This document shows positions 1 to 8,755 of a stretch of 64,000 nt of DNA, piece by piece. Location of the stretch: assembly GCF_007746075.1 (NCBI RefSeq), contig NZ_CP036339.1:806001-870000 (forward strand), in the 5' to 3' direction. Numbering within the stretch: the stretch's first letter is position 1; each line of letters begins with the position of its first letter. A program made the position numbers and the translations under genes. The notes below the pieces were generated by a model. That model worked only from the letters and a program-made list of their open reading frames with translations, was not told the DNA's origin and did no database searches. This stretch comes from Lacipirellula limnantheis (lineage in GTDB: Bacteria; Planctomycetota; Planctomycetia; Pirellulales; Lacipirellulaceae).

Positions 1-1890
1 CTGGAGCCGCGACTGAAAGTCGATCGGCGCCATGGTCGGCGGAAAGGAATAGTCGGCCGGCAGTCGACCGACGGCGATGCGAGCGAGTTCGGCCTCGCGA
101 TCGTCGAGCGAGGCGCCATATTGTTCCCACAGCCGTGGCGCCTTCTTCTTCGCCGCTTCGTCCATCGCCGGCGTCCAGACGCCGCTGAGCTGCGTCTGGA
201 GTTGCGTAACCTCTTTCAGCGCCGCGGCGAGGCTGGGGTGACGCGTGAAGATTTCCGCTTGCTGTTGGCGTTGTTGCGGCGTCAGTCGTTCGACCGGCGT
301 CACGACCAAATCGCGCAGGGCGTTGGTGCGCCCGCCCCAGGGAAGTTCGTTGTGATAGCGGCGGCGCTTGGCCAGGTCGGTGATTTCCAGCACGGCGCCG
401 GCGTTCTTACGGTCAATGGCCGAGAGGAGCCAACGGTCGTACGCGTCGGGCTGCGGCGTGATCATGACCGCCATGGTTTCGAGAGGACGAATCATCGCGT
501 CGGCGGGCGAGGGATCGGCCAGGAGTTGTTCGTAAACCGTCGACGCCGATCGCATGGGCAACGTCTGCTCGTCGAACATGCGGTTGGCGAGCGTTAGCTG
601 GAAGAGCTTCCGCGAGATTTTTTGCTGCCCGGCGAGAGCCGTCGAAAGAGCGGTGGCCGCCGAACCTCGTCCCTGGGAGAACTGGATACGGGCATCAAGA
701 TATTGGGCGTAGTTGCCCAGGACGCCGGTGCGGGCGTCGCCGAGGAGGGCGACTCCGGCCGCCAGCGCCGGCGCGGCGGCTTTGAGATTGTCGAGCGTGA
801 GGAACTCGTCGGCCATCGCGAGGCTGAGCCGTGAGGCGATGAAGTTGAGACGTTCGCGGCGAGCCCAGGCGAGGGCGTTGGGCAGCGCGGGATTGGGATC
901 GAGGACGCCGGCGGCAATGCGAGCGAGCTCGTTCCAGCGGAAGGCGTCGTCGACCATGCCGGCGTCGCGGAAGAGAAACGCCGAGTAGCCGGCCTCGGCA
1001 AAGAGGCCGACGGCCGCCGACGCATTGCCGGCGTCGAGGGCCAGTTTGCCTTGCTCCAACAGGGCGACGCAGGTGAGGCCGTGATCAAACTGCCCGCCCG
1101 CCAGGAGTCCGCGTTCGAAACGTTGCTGGGCCTGCTCGCGATCGCCGATGCCGGCGAGCGCCAAGCCGTAGAGGACGTCGCTCCAGGCGCCCGACCAGTG
1201 ATTGGGGGGCGCGGCGCCGCGGGAGAGCGTCGACGCGAGATTTTTAGAGATCGAATCGTGAGGGCCGAGCGGGCCGAGAATTTCGTTGCGGCGGCGAATA
1301 GCCAGTGCGGTGCAGCGGACGACCTCCGTCACGTCGACCGACCAAAGCTGCGGCGGCGTGACGACGCCCCCTTGCTGCAATTGCTGGCTGGCGTCGAGGC
1401 TGCCCTGCGAGACCGGCATCGTCGAGCCAAAGTTCCCGGCGACGAAGCGGCGCTCGCTCATGCCCCACGGAACCATGACGCGGGCGAGCGACGAGTCGGC
1501 ATTGAGCTGCGGGGCGAACTGGACCCGCAGCATCCATTTTGGGTACTGCAGGAACAGGGTGCAGGCCTGATTGAACTGCTGAAGGGCCTGCTCGGGCTGC
1601 CCCCAATGGTAAAAGGTTTCGCCGAGCATCGCGTGATAGCAGATCGAATCGATCCACCGGACCGTGCCGGTGGAGCCGATCGTCTTCACGCTGCTGGTGA
1701 GCGAGCGGCTGAACGTCCGTTGAGCGTCGCGAAACTCGCCGCGATAGAGCTCGTCGACGCCGCCGTAGTAGCCTTGCGAGGGGATCGTGTCGTTGAACTG
1801 GGCGCGCGCAGACCTTGAGCCGACGGCGAGAAACATCGCCGCGCATACCCCAAGAATCGCGAGCCTCAGCCCGCTAGCTGATGCTGGCAT
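1..1890 (-). CDS. Secreted TPR-like protein, N-terminal 630 residues (partial)
   Basis: An uninterrupted frame runs from the ATG at 1890 to the left edge without a stop, so the C-terminus is missing. Residues 1-30 form a signal peptide ending Ala-Arg-Ala before Gln31, so the protein is exported. Helical repeat-like segments follow at about residues 85-115, 238-265 and 270-303, with the size and Ala/Leu/Tyr spacing of tetratricopeptide repeats. The segment around residues 500-545 (aromatic-rich helix, then an Arg-rich turn) resembles the linker that precedes CHAT peptidase domains in planctomycete TPR proteins; that is inference, because the decisive domain would lie outside the window. No partner gene is adjacent; the next gene is divergent. 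Confidence 0.8.
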   Translation of the reverse strand, partial: MPASASGLRLAILGVCAAMFLAVGSRSARAQFNDTIPSQGYYGGVDELYRGEFRDAQRTFSRSLTSSVKTIGSTGTVRWIDSICYHAMLGETFYHWGQPEQALQQFNQACTLFLQYPKWMLRVQFAPQLNADSSLARVMVPWGMSERRFVAGNFGSTMPVSQGSLDASQQLQQGGVVTPPQLWSVDVTEVVRCTALAIRRRNEILGPLGPHDSISKNLASTLSRGAAPPNHWSGAWSDVLYGLALAGIGDREQAQQRFERGLLAGGQFDHGLTCVALLEQGKLALDAGNASAAVGLFAEAGYSAFLFRDAGMVDDAFRWNELARIAAGVLDPNPALPNALAWARRERLNFIASRLSLAMADEFLTLDNLKAAAPALAAGVALLGDARTGVLGNYAQYLDARIQFSQGRGSAATALSTALAGQQKISRKLFQLTLANRMFDEQTLPMRSASTVYEQLLADPSPADAMIRPLETMAVMITPQPDAYDRWLLSAIDRKNAGAVLEITDLAKRRRYHNELPWGGRTNALRDLVVTPVERLTPQQRQQQAEIFTRHPSLAAALKEVTQLQTQLSGVWTPAMDEAAKKKAPRLWEQYGASLDDREAELARIAVGRLPADYSFPPTMAPIDFQSRLQ

Positions 1891-2330
1891 GATTGTTCTC
1901 TGCTCCGGGCGCTAACGATTCCGGCCGTGGGCAGCGTAGCCGGCGGACGGAAGTGCAGCGAATGGCCGACGAGGCGGATGCGGGGCCGCTCGGCGCTAGT
2001 TGCTATTCTAGCAATCGCCCGTGGGAATGCTTGTGTTTGGGCGAAATGCGGGGCGTGCTGCGGGGCCAAGCGAAATCGGCCTGGATGCCGGCGGGGTCGG
2101 GAGCCTTTCTACCCCTCGCGGCGCTTCGTGCAAAATGATCTCCCCGGTGGCGACAGGTTGCTGAGCCCGTTTGCCCCGTTCCAGAAATTCTGCCAGCGAA
2201 GTGAAAGTTTGCGGGTCGTGCCGCCGATAACGGTTGTAGGGTTTGCTGCCGCCACGGCTGGCGCCGCAAGCCGCGACCGGCGCGCGAGTGGCGCCGGCTG
2301 AGATAGCACCGACTCCTGTTGGAGCCCACC
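1891..2330. other. Divergent intergenic region, no gene seen
   Basis: This 440-base gap separates two divergently transcribed genes, so it must hold both promoters. Open frames here are short, with no recognisable product or ribosome-binding site. Only a small inverted repeat (GCTAG and CTAGC arms near 1998-2015) was noticed. I could not place a convincing promoter. Confidence 0.5.
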
Positions 2331-2585
2331 GTGAACATTTCGACTTCCAATCGCTCGGGACGGTTTCAGATGCTGGCCGGCGGCTTGCTGCTGCTGGCAT
2401 GCGGCATGTCGACCGGCTGTCAGATCGACGTGGCGGGACAAACGCTGCCCAGCCCGTACCACCTGAGCGACGACGTGCAGTACTACGCTCCGGGCCCCGA
2501 GTTCAAGCTCGCCAACGAGGCGGCGGCCTTGGCCGAGCAACGGGCGCAGGAAATTAGCGAACCGCAGGGAGCCCCGACGCCGTAA
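2331..2585 (+). CDS. Small conserved planctomycete lipoprotein
   Basis: An 84-residue protein whose GTG start at 2331 is chosen because GGAG lies at 2321-2324, seven bases upstream; the in-frame TTG at 2319 would overlap that site. The N-terminus has a hydrophobic core (LAGGLLLLACGMSTGC) ending in a lipobox-like cysteine, so it is probably exported and lipid-anchored. The mature part is short and includes the segment QTLPSPYHLSDDVQYY followed by PGPEFKLANEAAAL, a pattern I recognise from small planctomycete proteins of unknown function. It ends in a charged helix. It stands alone, with no operon partner. No function can be given. Confidence 0.75.
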   Translation: MNISTSNRSGRFQMLAGGLLLLACGMSTGCQIDVAGQTLPSPYHLSDDVQYYAPGPEFKLANEAAALAEQRAQEISEPQGAPTP

Positions 2586-3058
2586 TGGGCGTTGGCGCGA
2601 CGCGGCGAGCGTTCTGGCGGTGCACGGCCAATTGGCCGCGGGCGAAGGCCCGCGCGCCTGCCGCGAGCAGTCTGGCATCGATGGGGTTTCTCGAGCGAGT
2701 CGGCTCTTTCAAGATTCAGCTGTTGGTTGATTGTCGGGGCCATTAGTCGGGTTCAACGCCAGTCGCCGATGGTTGCGCACTCCCGCGCGGCCGTTGGCGA
2801 CAACTCGGGGGGGTGGCGCCTAGCGTGGCAGGCGTCTGAGGGGTCGTAGCGCTGGCGACAGCGCGGCGCGCCTCAGACGTCTTTGCCCGCGGGGCCAAAA
2901 CAGACGTCAGCCCACAGGGTGCAGGGTTCAGCAAAAAGCGAGCCGGGGGGGCATCCTCCCGGTACTGTCTTTCCACAAGACTTGAGCCCCTCGCCCCCAG
3001 CGTTCATGCTGAACGCATTCTCCGGTCCCCTCCCTGCCCCCGCGAATGGACCAAACGT
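2586..3058. other. Intergenic region without a gene
   Basis: No credible coding frame was seen in these 473 bases apart from possible in-frame extension of the next gene at its 3' end. The region holds the nested hairpin described at 2833-2879. Confidence 0.5.
2833..2879. repeat. Nested hairpin element
   Basis: An outer pair of 9-base arms (CGTCTGAGG at 2833-2841 and CCTCAGACG at 2871-2879) encloses a perfect inner hairpin (GCGCTG, loop GCGA, CAGCGC, 2849-2864). There is no T-run, so it is not a typical intrinsic terminator. It resembles REP-type intergenic elements, but no second copy was found in this window. Confidence 0.5.
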
Positions 3059-4240
3059 TTGGCCTTCAACGATCCCAATCCCTCGCCTGATTGGCAGTCG
3101 GTCGCTGCGAAGATTCATGCGAGCGGCAAGCAACTCGTCATCGCCGTCACCGGCGGCGGCAGCGGGGCGATCAGCGCTCTCCTCCAAACGCCCGGAGCCT
3201 CGCGAACCATTCTGGAAGCGATTGTCCCCTACTCGCTGGCGGCGCTGACCGACTGGATCGGGGCGAAGCCCGAGCAGGCCTGCAGCGCGGCGACGGCGCG
3301 GGCGATGGCGATGGCGGCGTTCATGCGCGCGCGTGAGCTGGCTCCTGACGCGGCGCCGCAGACCTGGCTCGGCGTCGGCGCCACGGCGAGTTTGGCGACG
3401 GATCGACCGAAGCGAGGCGAACGGCGCGTGCACGCGGCATTTCAAACCTACGATAGGACGTTCGAGGCGCAGCACTCGTTAGATGATTCGCCTCCTGAGC
3501 GGAGATCGGACGAACTGATTGCCGCGGCAAGTGTTCTCGCCATCGTGCTAAAGGGATGTGGCCTGACAGACGCGGCGGCGTTGGCGTCGGCGCCAGGACA
3601 CGGCGTGCTGGCGGCGGATCAGGACACGGATCTGCTGCTGGGCCGCAGTCGCCTGAATGTTCGCGGTCCGGGCAGGGGGTGGGACTACTTAGATGACAAG
3701 GCGGCGTCGTCAATTCGCGTCTTGTTTCCCGGCGCCTTCAATCCGCCGCATGCGGGGCACTTACGCATGGCGGAGGCCGCGGAAAAGCGATTGCGGCATC
3801 CTGTCGCGTGGGAATTATCGATTGAGAACGTCGACAAGCCGCCGCTTGACCTCATCTCGATGGATGAACGATTCGAATGGTTGCGAACGCTGGACGACGA
3901 TCGCTGGATCGCGCTGACGCGCGCGCCGACGTTTCGCGAGAAGGCGGAGCTCTTCCCAGGCGCCACGTTCGTCGTCGGCATCGACACGCTGGTGCGAATT
4001 GCCGACGCCAAATACTACAGTGGGGACTGCTCGCGTCGCGACGCGGCGATTGCCGAGATCGCCGCGCGGGGCTGCCGCTTCCTGGTGTTCGGCCGGGTGA
4101 TCGACGGCAAGTTCACCGTGCTGAGCGACCTGACGCTGCCGCCGGCCCTGACGGCGATTTGCGATGAGGTTCCGGCGAGTGAGTTTCGCGAGGACGTCTC
4201 GTCGACGGAACTGCGTATGGGCGCTGATCACCGATCCTGA
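3059..4240 (+). CDS. CinA C-terminal-like domain fused to a NadD-like nucleotidyltransferase
   Basis: A 393-residue two-domain protein. The first part (about 1-190) has the hallmarks of the CinA/PncC nicotinamide-nucleotide amidase fold: the LVIAVTGGGSGAISALL loop, the GASRTILEAIVPYS segment and the SAATARAMAMAA helix. The second part (about 218-390) opens with the nucleotidyltransferase signature FPGAFNPPHAGHLRMAEAA, which holds the HxGH ATP-binding motif typical of NadD. Both activities act in NAD recycling, so the fusion could deamidate nicotinamide mononucleotide and handle the resulting nicotinate nucleotide; that coupling is inference. The TTG start at 3059 has no clear ribosome-binding site and the frame stays open upstream, so the N-terminus is uncertain, although the first helix begins where family members usually do. 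Confidence 0.8.
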   Translation: MAFNDPNPSPDWQSVAAKIHASGKQLVIAVTGGGSGAISALLQTPGASRTILEAIVPYSLAALTDWIGAKPEQACSAATARAMAMAAFMRARELAPDAAPQTWLGVGATASLATDRPKRGERRVHAAFQTYDRTFEAQHSLDDSPPERRSDELIAAASVLAIVLKGCGLTDAAALASAPGHGVLAADQDTDLLLGRSRLNVRGPGRGWDYLDDKAASSIRVLFPGAFNPPHAGHLRMAEAAEKRLRHPVAWELSIENVDKPPLDLISMDERFEWLRTLDDDRWIALTRAPTFREKAELFPGATFVVGIDTLVRIADAKYYSGDCSRRDAAIAEIAARGCRFLVFGRVIDGKFTVLSDLTLPPALTAICDEVPASEFREDVSSTELRMGADHRS

Positions 4241-4423
4241 GCCAGTGGCTTCCATGGCGTCCCTTCAGCTCGCTTGGCGAGCATCCGCAGAATGGGCGTT
4301 GCGGGGGTGGCGAGCCGGGGGGCCGGGCCAGCGGCACTTGGGTGACGGGGGATCGGCGGGCCGTTAGAATTCAGGTCTCGTTTCGAAGGCCACTCACCCC
4401 TGGCGACTTAGCCCGGAGTTCTT

Positions 4424-5704
4424 ATGCGCTACGCTCTCGCCCTGCTCTGCTCGATCAGTTGGCTCGCTACGGCCCATGCGGCCGATAACTGGCCGCAGTG
4501 GCGGGGGCCGAATGCCAAGGGGATCGCCCCGGCGGGGAATTTCCCCGTGGAGTTCTCCGGCGACGAAGGGGTGGCCTGGAAGGTTGCCGTGCCGGGGTTC
4601 GGGACCTCGTCGCCGGTGGTCTGGGGAGACGCGATCTTCCTCACCGCCAGCGAGGACAAGCAGGATACCGTGCTGGCTTACGGCCTCGACGGCCAGCAGC
4701 GGTGGAAGCGGACGCTAGGCCCGGGCGAAGGTGGGCAGCACAAGATGGGGAGCGGCGCGAATCCTTCGCCTGTGACCGACGGCAAGCATGTCGTCACATA
4801 CTTCAAGAGCGGCCGGGTGGCGTGTCATGACTTTGCGGGCAATGAGCTATGGCAGACGAACCTGCAGGAGCGGTACGGCGAGAACACGTTGTGGTGGGAT
4901 CTGGGGACGTCGCCGATTCTGGCCGGCGGCAACGTGGTGATCGCCGTGATGCAGGCAGGCGATTCGTATCTGGCGGCGCTCGACCCGGCGACGGGCGACG
5001 AGGTCTGGAAGGTGAAGCGGCAGTATCAGCGGCCGGACGAATCGGACCAAGCCTACACGACGCCGCAGGTGGCGAACATCGGCGGCCGCGAAGTGATCGT
5101 CACTTGGGGGGCCGACCATCTGACCGGTCATGACGCGAAGACGGGGGAATTGATCTGGGAGAGCGCAGGCTTCAACCCGAACGAAGAGGGAATGTGGCGG
5201 GTGATTGCCTCCCATGCGATGAACGACGAGATCGCCGTCGTACCGTTCGGCCGCGGCAAATTCTTGGCTGGCGTGAAGCTAGGCGGCCAGGGCGACGTCA
5301 CCGAGTCGGGCCGCTTGTGGGAAGAGCAAATCGAAGGACCCGATGTGCCGACGCCCATTGTGGCGGGCGACAAGTGCTACATTCTCACGGACGGGGGCAA
5401 GCTCGATTGCCGTGATCTGCAGACCGGTAAGGAGCTCTGGAGCGGCACGCTGCCGAAAGGCCGCGACAAGTATTTTGCTTCGCCGGTGCTGGCGGGGGAT
5501 AAGCTCTACTGCTTGCGCGAGGATGGCGTGTCGTTCGTGGTCGATGTGAGCGACGGTTTCAAACTGCTGACCAAGAGCGGTAACGAGCTGGGCGAGCGAG
5601 CGATCGCGACGCCCGTGCCGGTGCGCGATCACCTGTTGATTCGCGGCGTCGAGCACTTGTTCTGCTTCGGGGCGGGCGACGACGGGCCCGCGGCGGCGAA
5701 GTGA
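4424..5704 (+). CDS. Secreted PQQ-type beta-propeller protein (BamB-like fold)
   Basis: A 426-residue protein with a signal peptide (residues 1-20, cut after Ala-His-Ala). The mature chain starts NWPQWRGPNAKG, the usual opening of planctomycete proteins with PQQ-like outer-membrane propeller blades. Repeated blade motifs are visible: GLDGQQRWKRTLG, DFAGNELWQTNL, DPATGDEVWKVKR, DAKTGELIWES and DLQTGKELWSG, each an Asp-x-x-Gly-x-x-x-Trp turn. Such proteins are periplasmic; whether this one binds a quinone cofactor cannot be seen. A GGAG-like site precedes the ATG. It is monocistronic and is followed by the palindrome at 5738-5824. Confidence 0.85.
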   Translation: MRYALALLCSISWLATAHAADNWPQWRGPNAKGIAPAGNFPVEFSGDEGVAWKVAVPGFGTSSPVVWGDAIFLTASEDKQDTVLAYGLDGQQRWKRTLGPGEGGQHKMGSGANPSPVTDGKHVVTYFKSGRVACHDFAGNELWQTNLQERYGENTLWWDLGTSPILAGGNVVIAVMQAGDSYLAALDPATGDEVWKVKRQYQRPDESDQAYTTPQVANIGGREVIVTWGADHLTGHDAKTGELIWESAGFNPNEEGMWRVIASHAMNDEIAVVPFGRGKFLAGVKLGGQGDVTESGRLWEEQIEGPDVPTPIVAGDKCYILTDGGKLDCRDLQTGKELWSGTLPKGRDKYFASPVLAGDKLYCLREDGVSFVVDVSDGFKLLTKSGNELGERAIATPVPVRDHLLIRGVEHLFCFGAGDDGPAAAK

Positions 5705-5737
5705 TCACTCTTGAAATGCTTCGCGGATAACGATTTA

Positions 5738-5824
5738 ACCACCGAGAACACAGAGAGCACAGAGAACAGCGAAGGGAGATGATCCACGGGTCGTCTTTTC
5801 CGTGGCCTCTATGTTCTCCGTGGT
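5738..5824. repeat. Imperfect intergenic palindrome (ACCACCGAGAACA type)
   Basis: The left arm ACCACCGAGAACACAGAG (5738-5755) pairs with the right arm CTCTATGTTCTCCGTGGT (5807-5824), with two mismatches in 18. Inside the left part are further GAG-CACAGAG-AACA words, so the arm itself is built of short iterations. It lies between two convergent genes, without a T-run. Similar word structure occurs at 26716-26789 and at both ends of 50950-51448. Confidence 0.75.
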
Positions 5825-5857
5825 CAATGCGCATCGAGAGCGCAGTTGAATAAGCTT

Positions 5858-5874
5858 CGGAGCCGGGGGCTGAA
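5858..5874. repeat. GC-rich repeat unit CGGAGCCGGGGGCTGAA
   Basis: This 17-base word recurs with one mismatch at 16308-16324, and its first part recurs at 63841-63854 inside an inverted repeat. It sits just beyond the 3' end of a minus-strand lipoprotein gene. Confidence 0.55.
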
Positions 5875-5887
5875 CGCGCGATCGCGC

Positions 5888-6322
5888 TCACTTCGCCAGC
5901 GGGAAGTCGAAGCGGTTTTCGCCGTCGGCTTTGACCGTGATGGTCAGTGGCGACGAGTCGGTCGTCGCGTACTGGGGCGGCAGGACGTTTTGCGGCGGCT
6001 TGGTCAACGTCGTCTGGCCGGGGGCCAGTTCGAGCTTCGTGACGGCGACCTTGTACTCGCCAGGGGGAAGCCCCTGCTTGGACGTCTTGCCCATGTCGAG
6101 CTCGATTTTAACGTCGAACGTGCCGTCGGGACGGGTCGTGGCCTGGGCGCCGGCGATGCCGAGATCAGGCGACGCGGGCGTGAACTGCAGGATGGCGCCT
6201 TCGACCGGCGCGCCGGCCAGGGTGACGACGCCGGTGACGGGATAGGTGGCGGGGCCGCTGGTTCCCGAACCGCAACCGATGGCGGCGAGCAAGGCAACGC
6301 AGCAAGCGAATCGTGAGGTCAT
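5888..6322 (-). CDS. Lipoprotein with a transthyretin-like (carboxypeptidase regulatory) domain
   Basis: A 144-residue protein with a lipoprotein signal (LLAAIGC, predicted lipidated Cys at 17). The rest is one beta-sandwich domain with the pattern YPVTGVVTLAGAPVEGAILQ, then a central RPDGTFDV turn, LPPGEYKVAVTK and a final Phe-Asp-Phe-Pro strand, as in small planctomycete transthyretin-like proteins. Such domains are structural or binding modules; no catalytic residues are visible. It lies 69 bases downstream of a DUF1559 gene on the same strand and is probably cotranscribed with it. The same pairing recurs at 16.3-18.1 kb. Confidence 0.8.
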   Translation of the reverse strand: MTSRFACCVALLAAIGCGSGTSGPATYPVTGVVTLAGAPVEGAILQFTPASPDLGIAGAQATTRPDGTFDVKIELDMGKTSKQGLPPGEYKVAVTKLELAPGQTTLTKPPQNVLPPQYATTDSSPLTITVKADGENRFDFPLAK

Positions 6323-6391
6323 GAGGGCTCCGGCCTAGTTAACGGTTCGACGGCGGTCGCCGAGCAATTCGATTCGCGTCGCGGTCGCCGC

Positions 6392-7525
6392 TCAGAAGGT
6401 TTCGGTGACGTTTTCCGAATCGGAGCGGGCGCCGAGGCGTTGATAGTTCGTGTAGTCGATCGACTCGTTCAGGAAGTGGACCGAGCCGTCGCAGAAGACG
6501 AAGTTGGCGCCGCCGGCGTGGCGGGACTTGAAGCCGTGGGCGGTATTGAAGTCGTTGTCCCAGCGTTTGCACACCTGTGATACGCCAACCGCCTCTGGAT
6601 CGGTCTCGTAGTTGATTGGCGCGGTCGTTGCGAACCAGAGACCCTCCGAGAGGGTCCAGCCATGAATCCAATTGAACGCGGAGGTGGAAGGTCGAATCTC
6701 GCCCATCATGATGGTGTTCGAGGTTCCGTCTTCGATTTCCTTCAGGGCCGCAGCCCATGCACTACGGCTGAAAACGCCGCTGACGGTCGCTGGATCCGGA
6801 CAGTCGCCGCGTTGATTGCTAGAATTGCCGCACGTGTCGGGCTTCGAAGTTGTGTTGAACCAGTCGTCGCCAGGATACACCGAGTTGACTCCATAGGCGT
6901 TGCCTGTGTAGCCAACGACGTTCTTGACGTTGCATCCCCCCCAGCCCATCAACTGGGCGCCCATGGAGCCGCAGTAGCTCGTCGTCGCTTTGGGCCCCGG
7001 CCGGTTTTGAGCGAGCGAGTCCCACTGGTTTGGAAATCCGCGTTTTGATTCCACGACGCCCGTTTTCTCATCGGACGGACAGGTCAGAATCGCTAGCGGA
7101 AGTTGATAGAGCCTGACGCCCTGCACCAATTGCTCACCGGGAACGACCGGCGCGTCCGGCTTCAGATTGAGCTGCCCGTAAAGTCCCGCCGCTTCGAGGT
7201 AGGGCGAAACCATCACGAGATGCGACGCCAAGTCGCGGCGCTGGACGCCGTTCTTCCCCTTGTAGATGTATTGTTCGTTCTGCGCAAATCGCTTCTTCGC
7301 CGACTCATGGTTGAGCATCCCCAGCCCGAGCTGCCTGAGATTATTCGTACACTGGCTGCGGCGGGCAGCCTCGCGCGCGGCCTGCACGGCCGGCAGCAAG
7401 AGGGCCACCAGCACGCCAATGATGGCGATCACCACTAGCAGTTCGACGAGGGTGAAGCCGCGGGCCCGCCGCGATGGGCGGCTGCGGCTGAAGGAACTTG
7501 GATTGCTAACGGACGACGCGACCAT
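6392..7525 (-). CDS. DUF1559 pseudopilin-like protein
   Basis: A 377-residue protein with a type II/IV prepilin N-terminus: a basic leader, then [20 protein letters not shown] with Glu at +5 of the processed helix, continuing into [20 protein letters not shown]. The C-terminus has the H-X9-DG motif (His, nine residues, then DG in [11 protein letters not shown]), characteristic of DUF1559. Such proteins are thought to be processed by a prepilin peptidase and exposed at the cell surface; their role is unknown. The ATG at 7525 is chosen because AGGAG lies about nine bases upstream and the leader length is then normal; an in-frame ATG at 7618 would give an unusually long leader. The transthyretin-like lipoprotein gene follows on the same strand. 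Confidence 0.9.
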   Translation of the reverse strand: MVASSVSNPSSFSRSRPSRRARGFTLVELLVVIAIIGVLVALLLPAVQAAREAARRSQCTNNLRQLGLGMLNHESAKKRFAQNEQYIYKGKNGVQRRDLASHLVMVSPYLEAAGLYGQLNLKPDAPVVPGEQLVQGVRLYQLPLAILTCPSDEKTGVVESKRGFPNQWDSLAQNRPGPKATTSYCGSMGAQLMGWGGCNVKNVVGYTGNAYGVNSVYPGDDWFNTTSKPDTCGNSSNQRGDCPDPATVSGVFSRSAWAAALKEIEDGTSNTIMMGEIRPSTSAFNWIHGWTLSEGLWFATTAPINYETDPEAVGVSQVCKRWDNDFNTAHGFKSRHAGGANFVFCDGSVHFLNESIDYTNYQRLGARSDSENVTETF

Positions 7526-7884
7526 CGCCGGCACTCCTGGAGAAGGCTGGAGGTTGTGAATTATGCTTGCGTCAGTGCGAGCCAGTGGAACAGCGCGGCC
7601 GATCGGGCGCTGGGTCATGACAAGGTCCCCCCAAGTATATCGGCGACGGGCCGAAAGACCAAACGCCTTATGCCGGTCTCCGGGAGGCCCGCTTCCCGGC
7701 GGCGAATGACGGATTGCAAGCCGCGAAGCACCGATTGTAAACCGTCGAAGGCACCCCGTGGTACAACTCACGCTGAATTCGCGTCATGGTGCGACGTCAT
7801 GTCCACTCGATGCTGGCGCGCGGGTGCTTGGTCGCCGGCAGGTCGGTCGTGTGAAATGCAGGCGTTACGAGGGATAGCGGTACG
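7526..7884. other. Divergent intergenic region, no gene seen
   Basis: These 359 bases lie between the DUF1559 gene and the divergent SDR gene and must contain both promoters. A GAGGGA site just before 7885 serves the SDR gene. No RNA gene, repeat or convincing small frame was recognised. Confidence 0.5.
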
Positions 7885-8634
7885 ATGCGAACTGTGGTGA
7901 TTACCGGCGCCGGCTCAGGCATCGGCCGCGCCATTGCCGTGCGGCAAGGAGCGGCAGGCGATCGAGTCGTGGTGCTGGAGCGAGACCTGGCCGCCGGCGA
8001 GGAAACGGTCGCCGCGGTACGCGCCGCCGAAGGGGTTGCCGACGCGATGCAATGCGACGTCGGCGATGCGGATTCGGTCGCGGCCGCGTTCGCGCGACTG
8101 GAACGCGTCGACGCACTGGTGAACAACGCGGGCATCGCCCACGTCGGCAATGTCGAGAAAACGTCGCCGGAGGATTTCGACCGGCTGTTTCGCGTGAACG
8201 TGCGCGGCGTCTATCACTGCCTGCACGCCGCGATCCCGCGCATGAGGTTTCAGGGGGGCGGCGTCGTCCTCAATATGGCATCGATCGCCGCGAAGTTAGG
8301 AATTCGCGATCGTTTCGCGTACTCGATGACCAAGGGCGCCGTCCTGTCGATGACGTTGTCGGTGGCTCGCGACTACGTCGCCGAGAACATTCGGTGCAAT
8401 TGCATCTGCCCGGCGCGAGTCCACACGCCGTTCGTGGACGGCTACATTGCGAAGAACTATCCGGAGGCGGAGCGGCGGCAGGTGTTCGAAACCCTCTCGG
8501 CATACCAGCCGATCGGCCGTATGGGGCGCCCCGAAGAGATCGCCGCGCTCGCGCATTTTCTTCTCTCCGAGGAGGCGGCATTCATCACCGGCGTCTCGTA
8601 CGACATCGACGGCGGGGTCACCCAGTTGCGTTGA
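7885..8634 (+). CDS. Short-chain dehydrogenase/reductase
   Basis: A 249-residue classical SDR oxidoreductase. The nucleotide-binding loop TGAGSGIG is at residues 7-14, the NNAG motif ends at 83, the catalytic Ser is about 133, and YxxxK is Tyr146-Ser-Met-Thr-Lys150. The acidic residue Glu32 at the end of the second strand suggests preference for NAD(H) over NADP(H). The C-terminal GVSYDIDGG is the usual family ending. Length is normal and the protein is cytoplasmic. The substrate cannot be told; many homologues are named 3-oxoacyl-ACP reductase or sugar dehydrogenase without support. It stands alone, preceded by a good GAGGGA ribosome-binding site. Confidence 0.9.
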   Translation: MRTVVITGAGSGIGRAIAVRQGAAGDRVVVLERDLAAGEETVAAVRAAEGVADAMQCDVGDADSVAAAFARLERVDALVNNAGIAHVGNVEKTSPEDFDRLFRVNVRGVYHCLHAAIPRMRFQGGGVVLNMASIAAKLGIRDRFAYSMTKGAVLSMTLSVARDYVAENIRCNCICPARVHTPFVDGYIAKNYPEAERRQVFETLSAYQPIGRMGRPEEIAALAHFLLSEEAAFITGVSYDIDGGVTQLR

Positions 8635-8755
8635 CCGGCGCATACTTCACGCCAGCGACAGGTCCGATGCACTTTGCGAATCCTGAATTTCGGCGACGTC
8701 TCAAATCACAAACGCTGCTCGGGAAGCGTGCTATCAAGAAGGCGAGAATTTCACC

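Noticed and set aside
1051..1818. Long plus-strand open frame at the left edge
   Set aside because: It is antisense to the signal-peptide-bearing minus-strand frame at 1-1890 and is rich in Arg, Ala and Gly without any recognisable domain.
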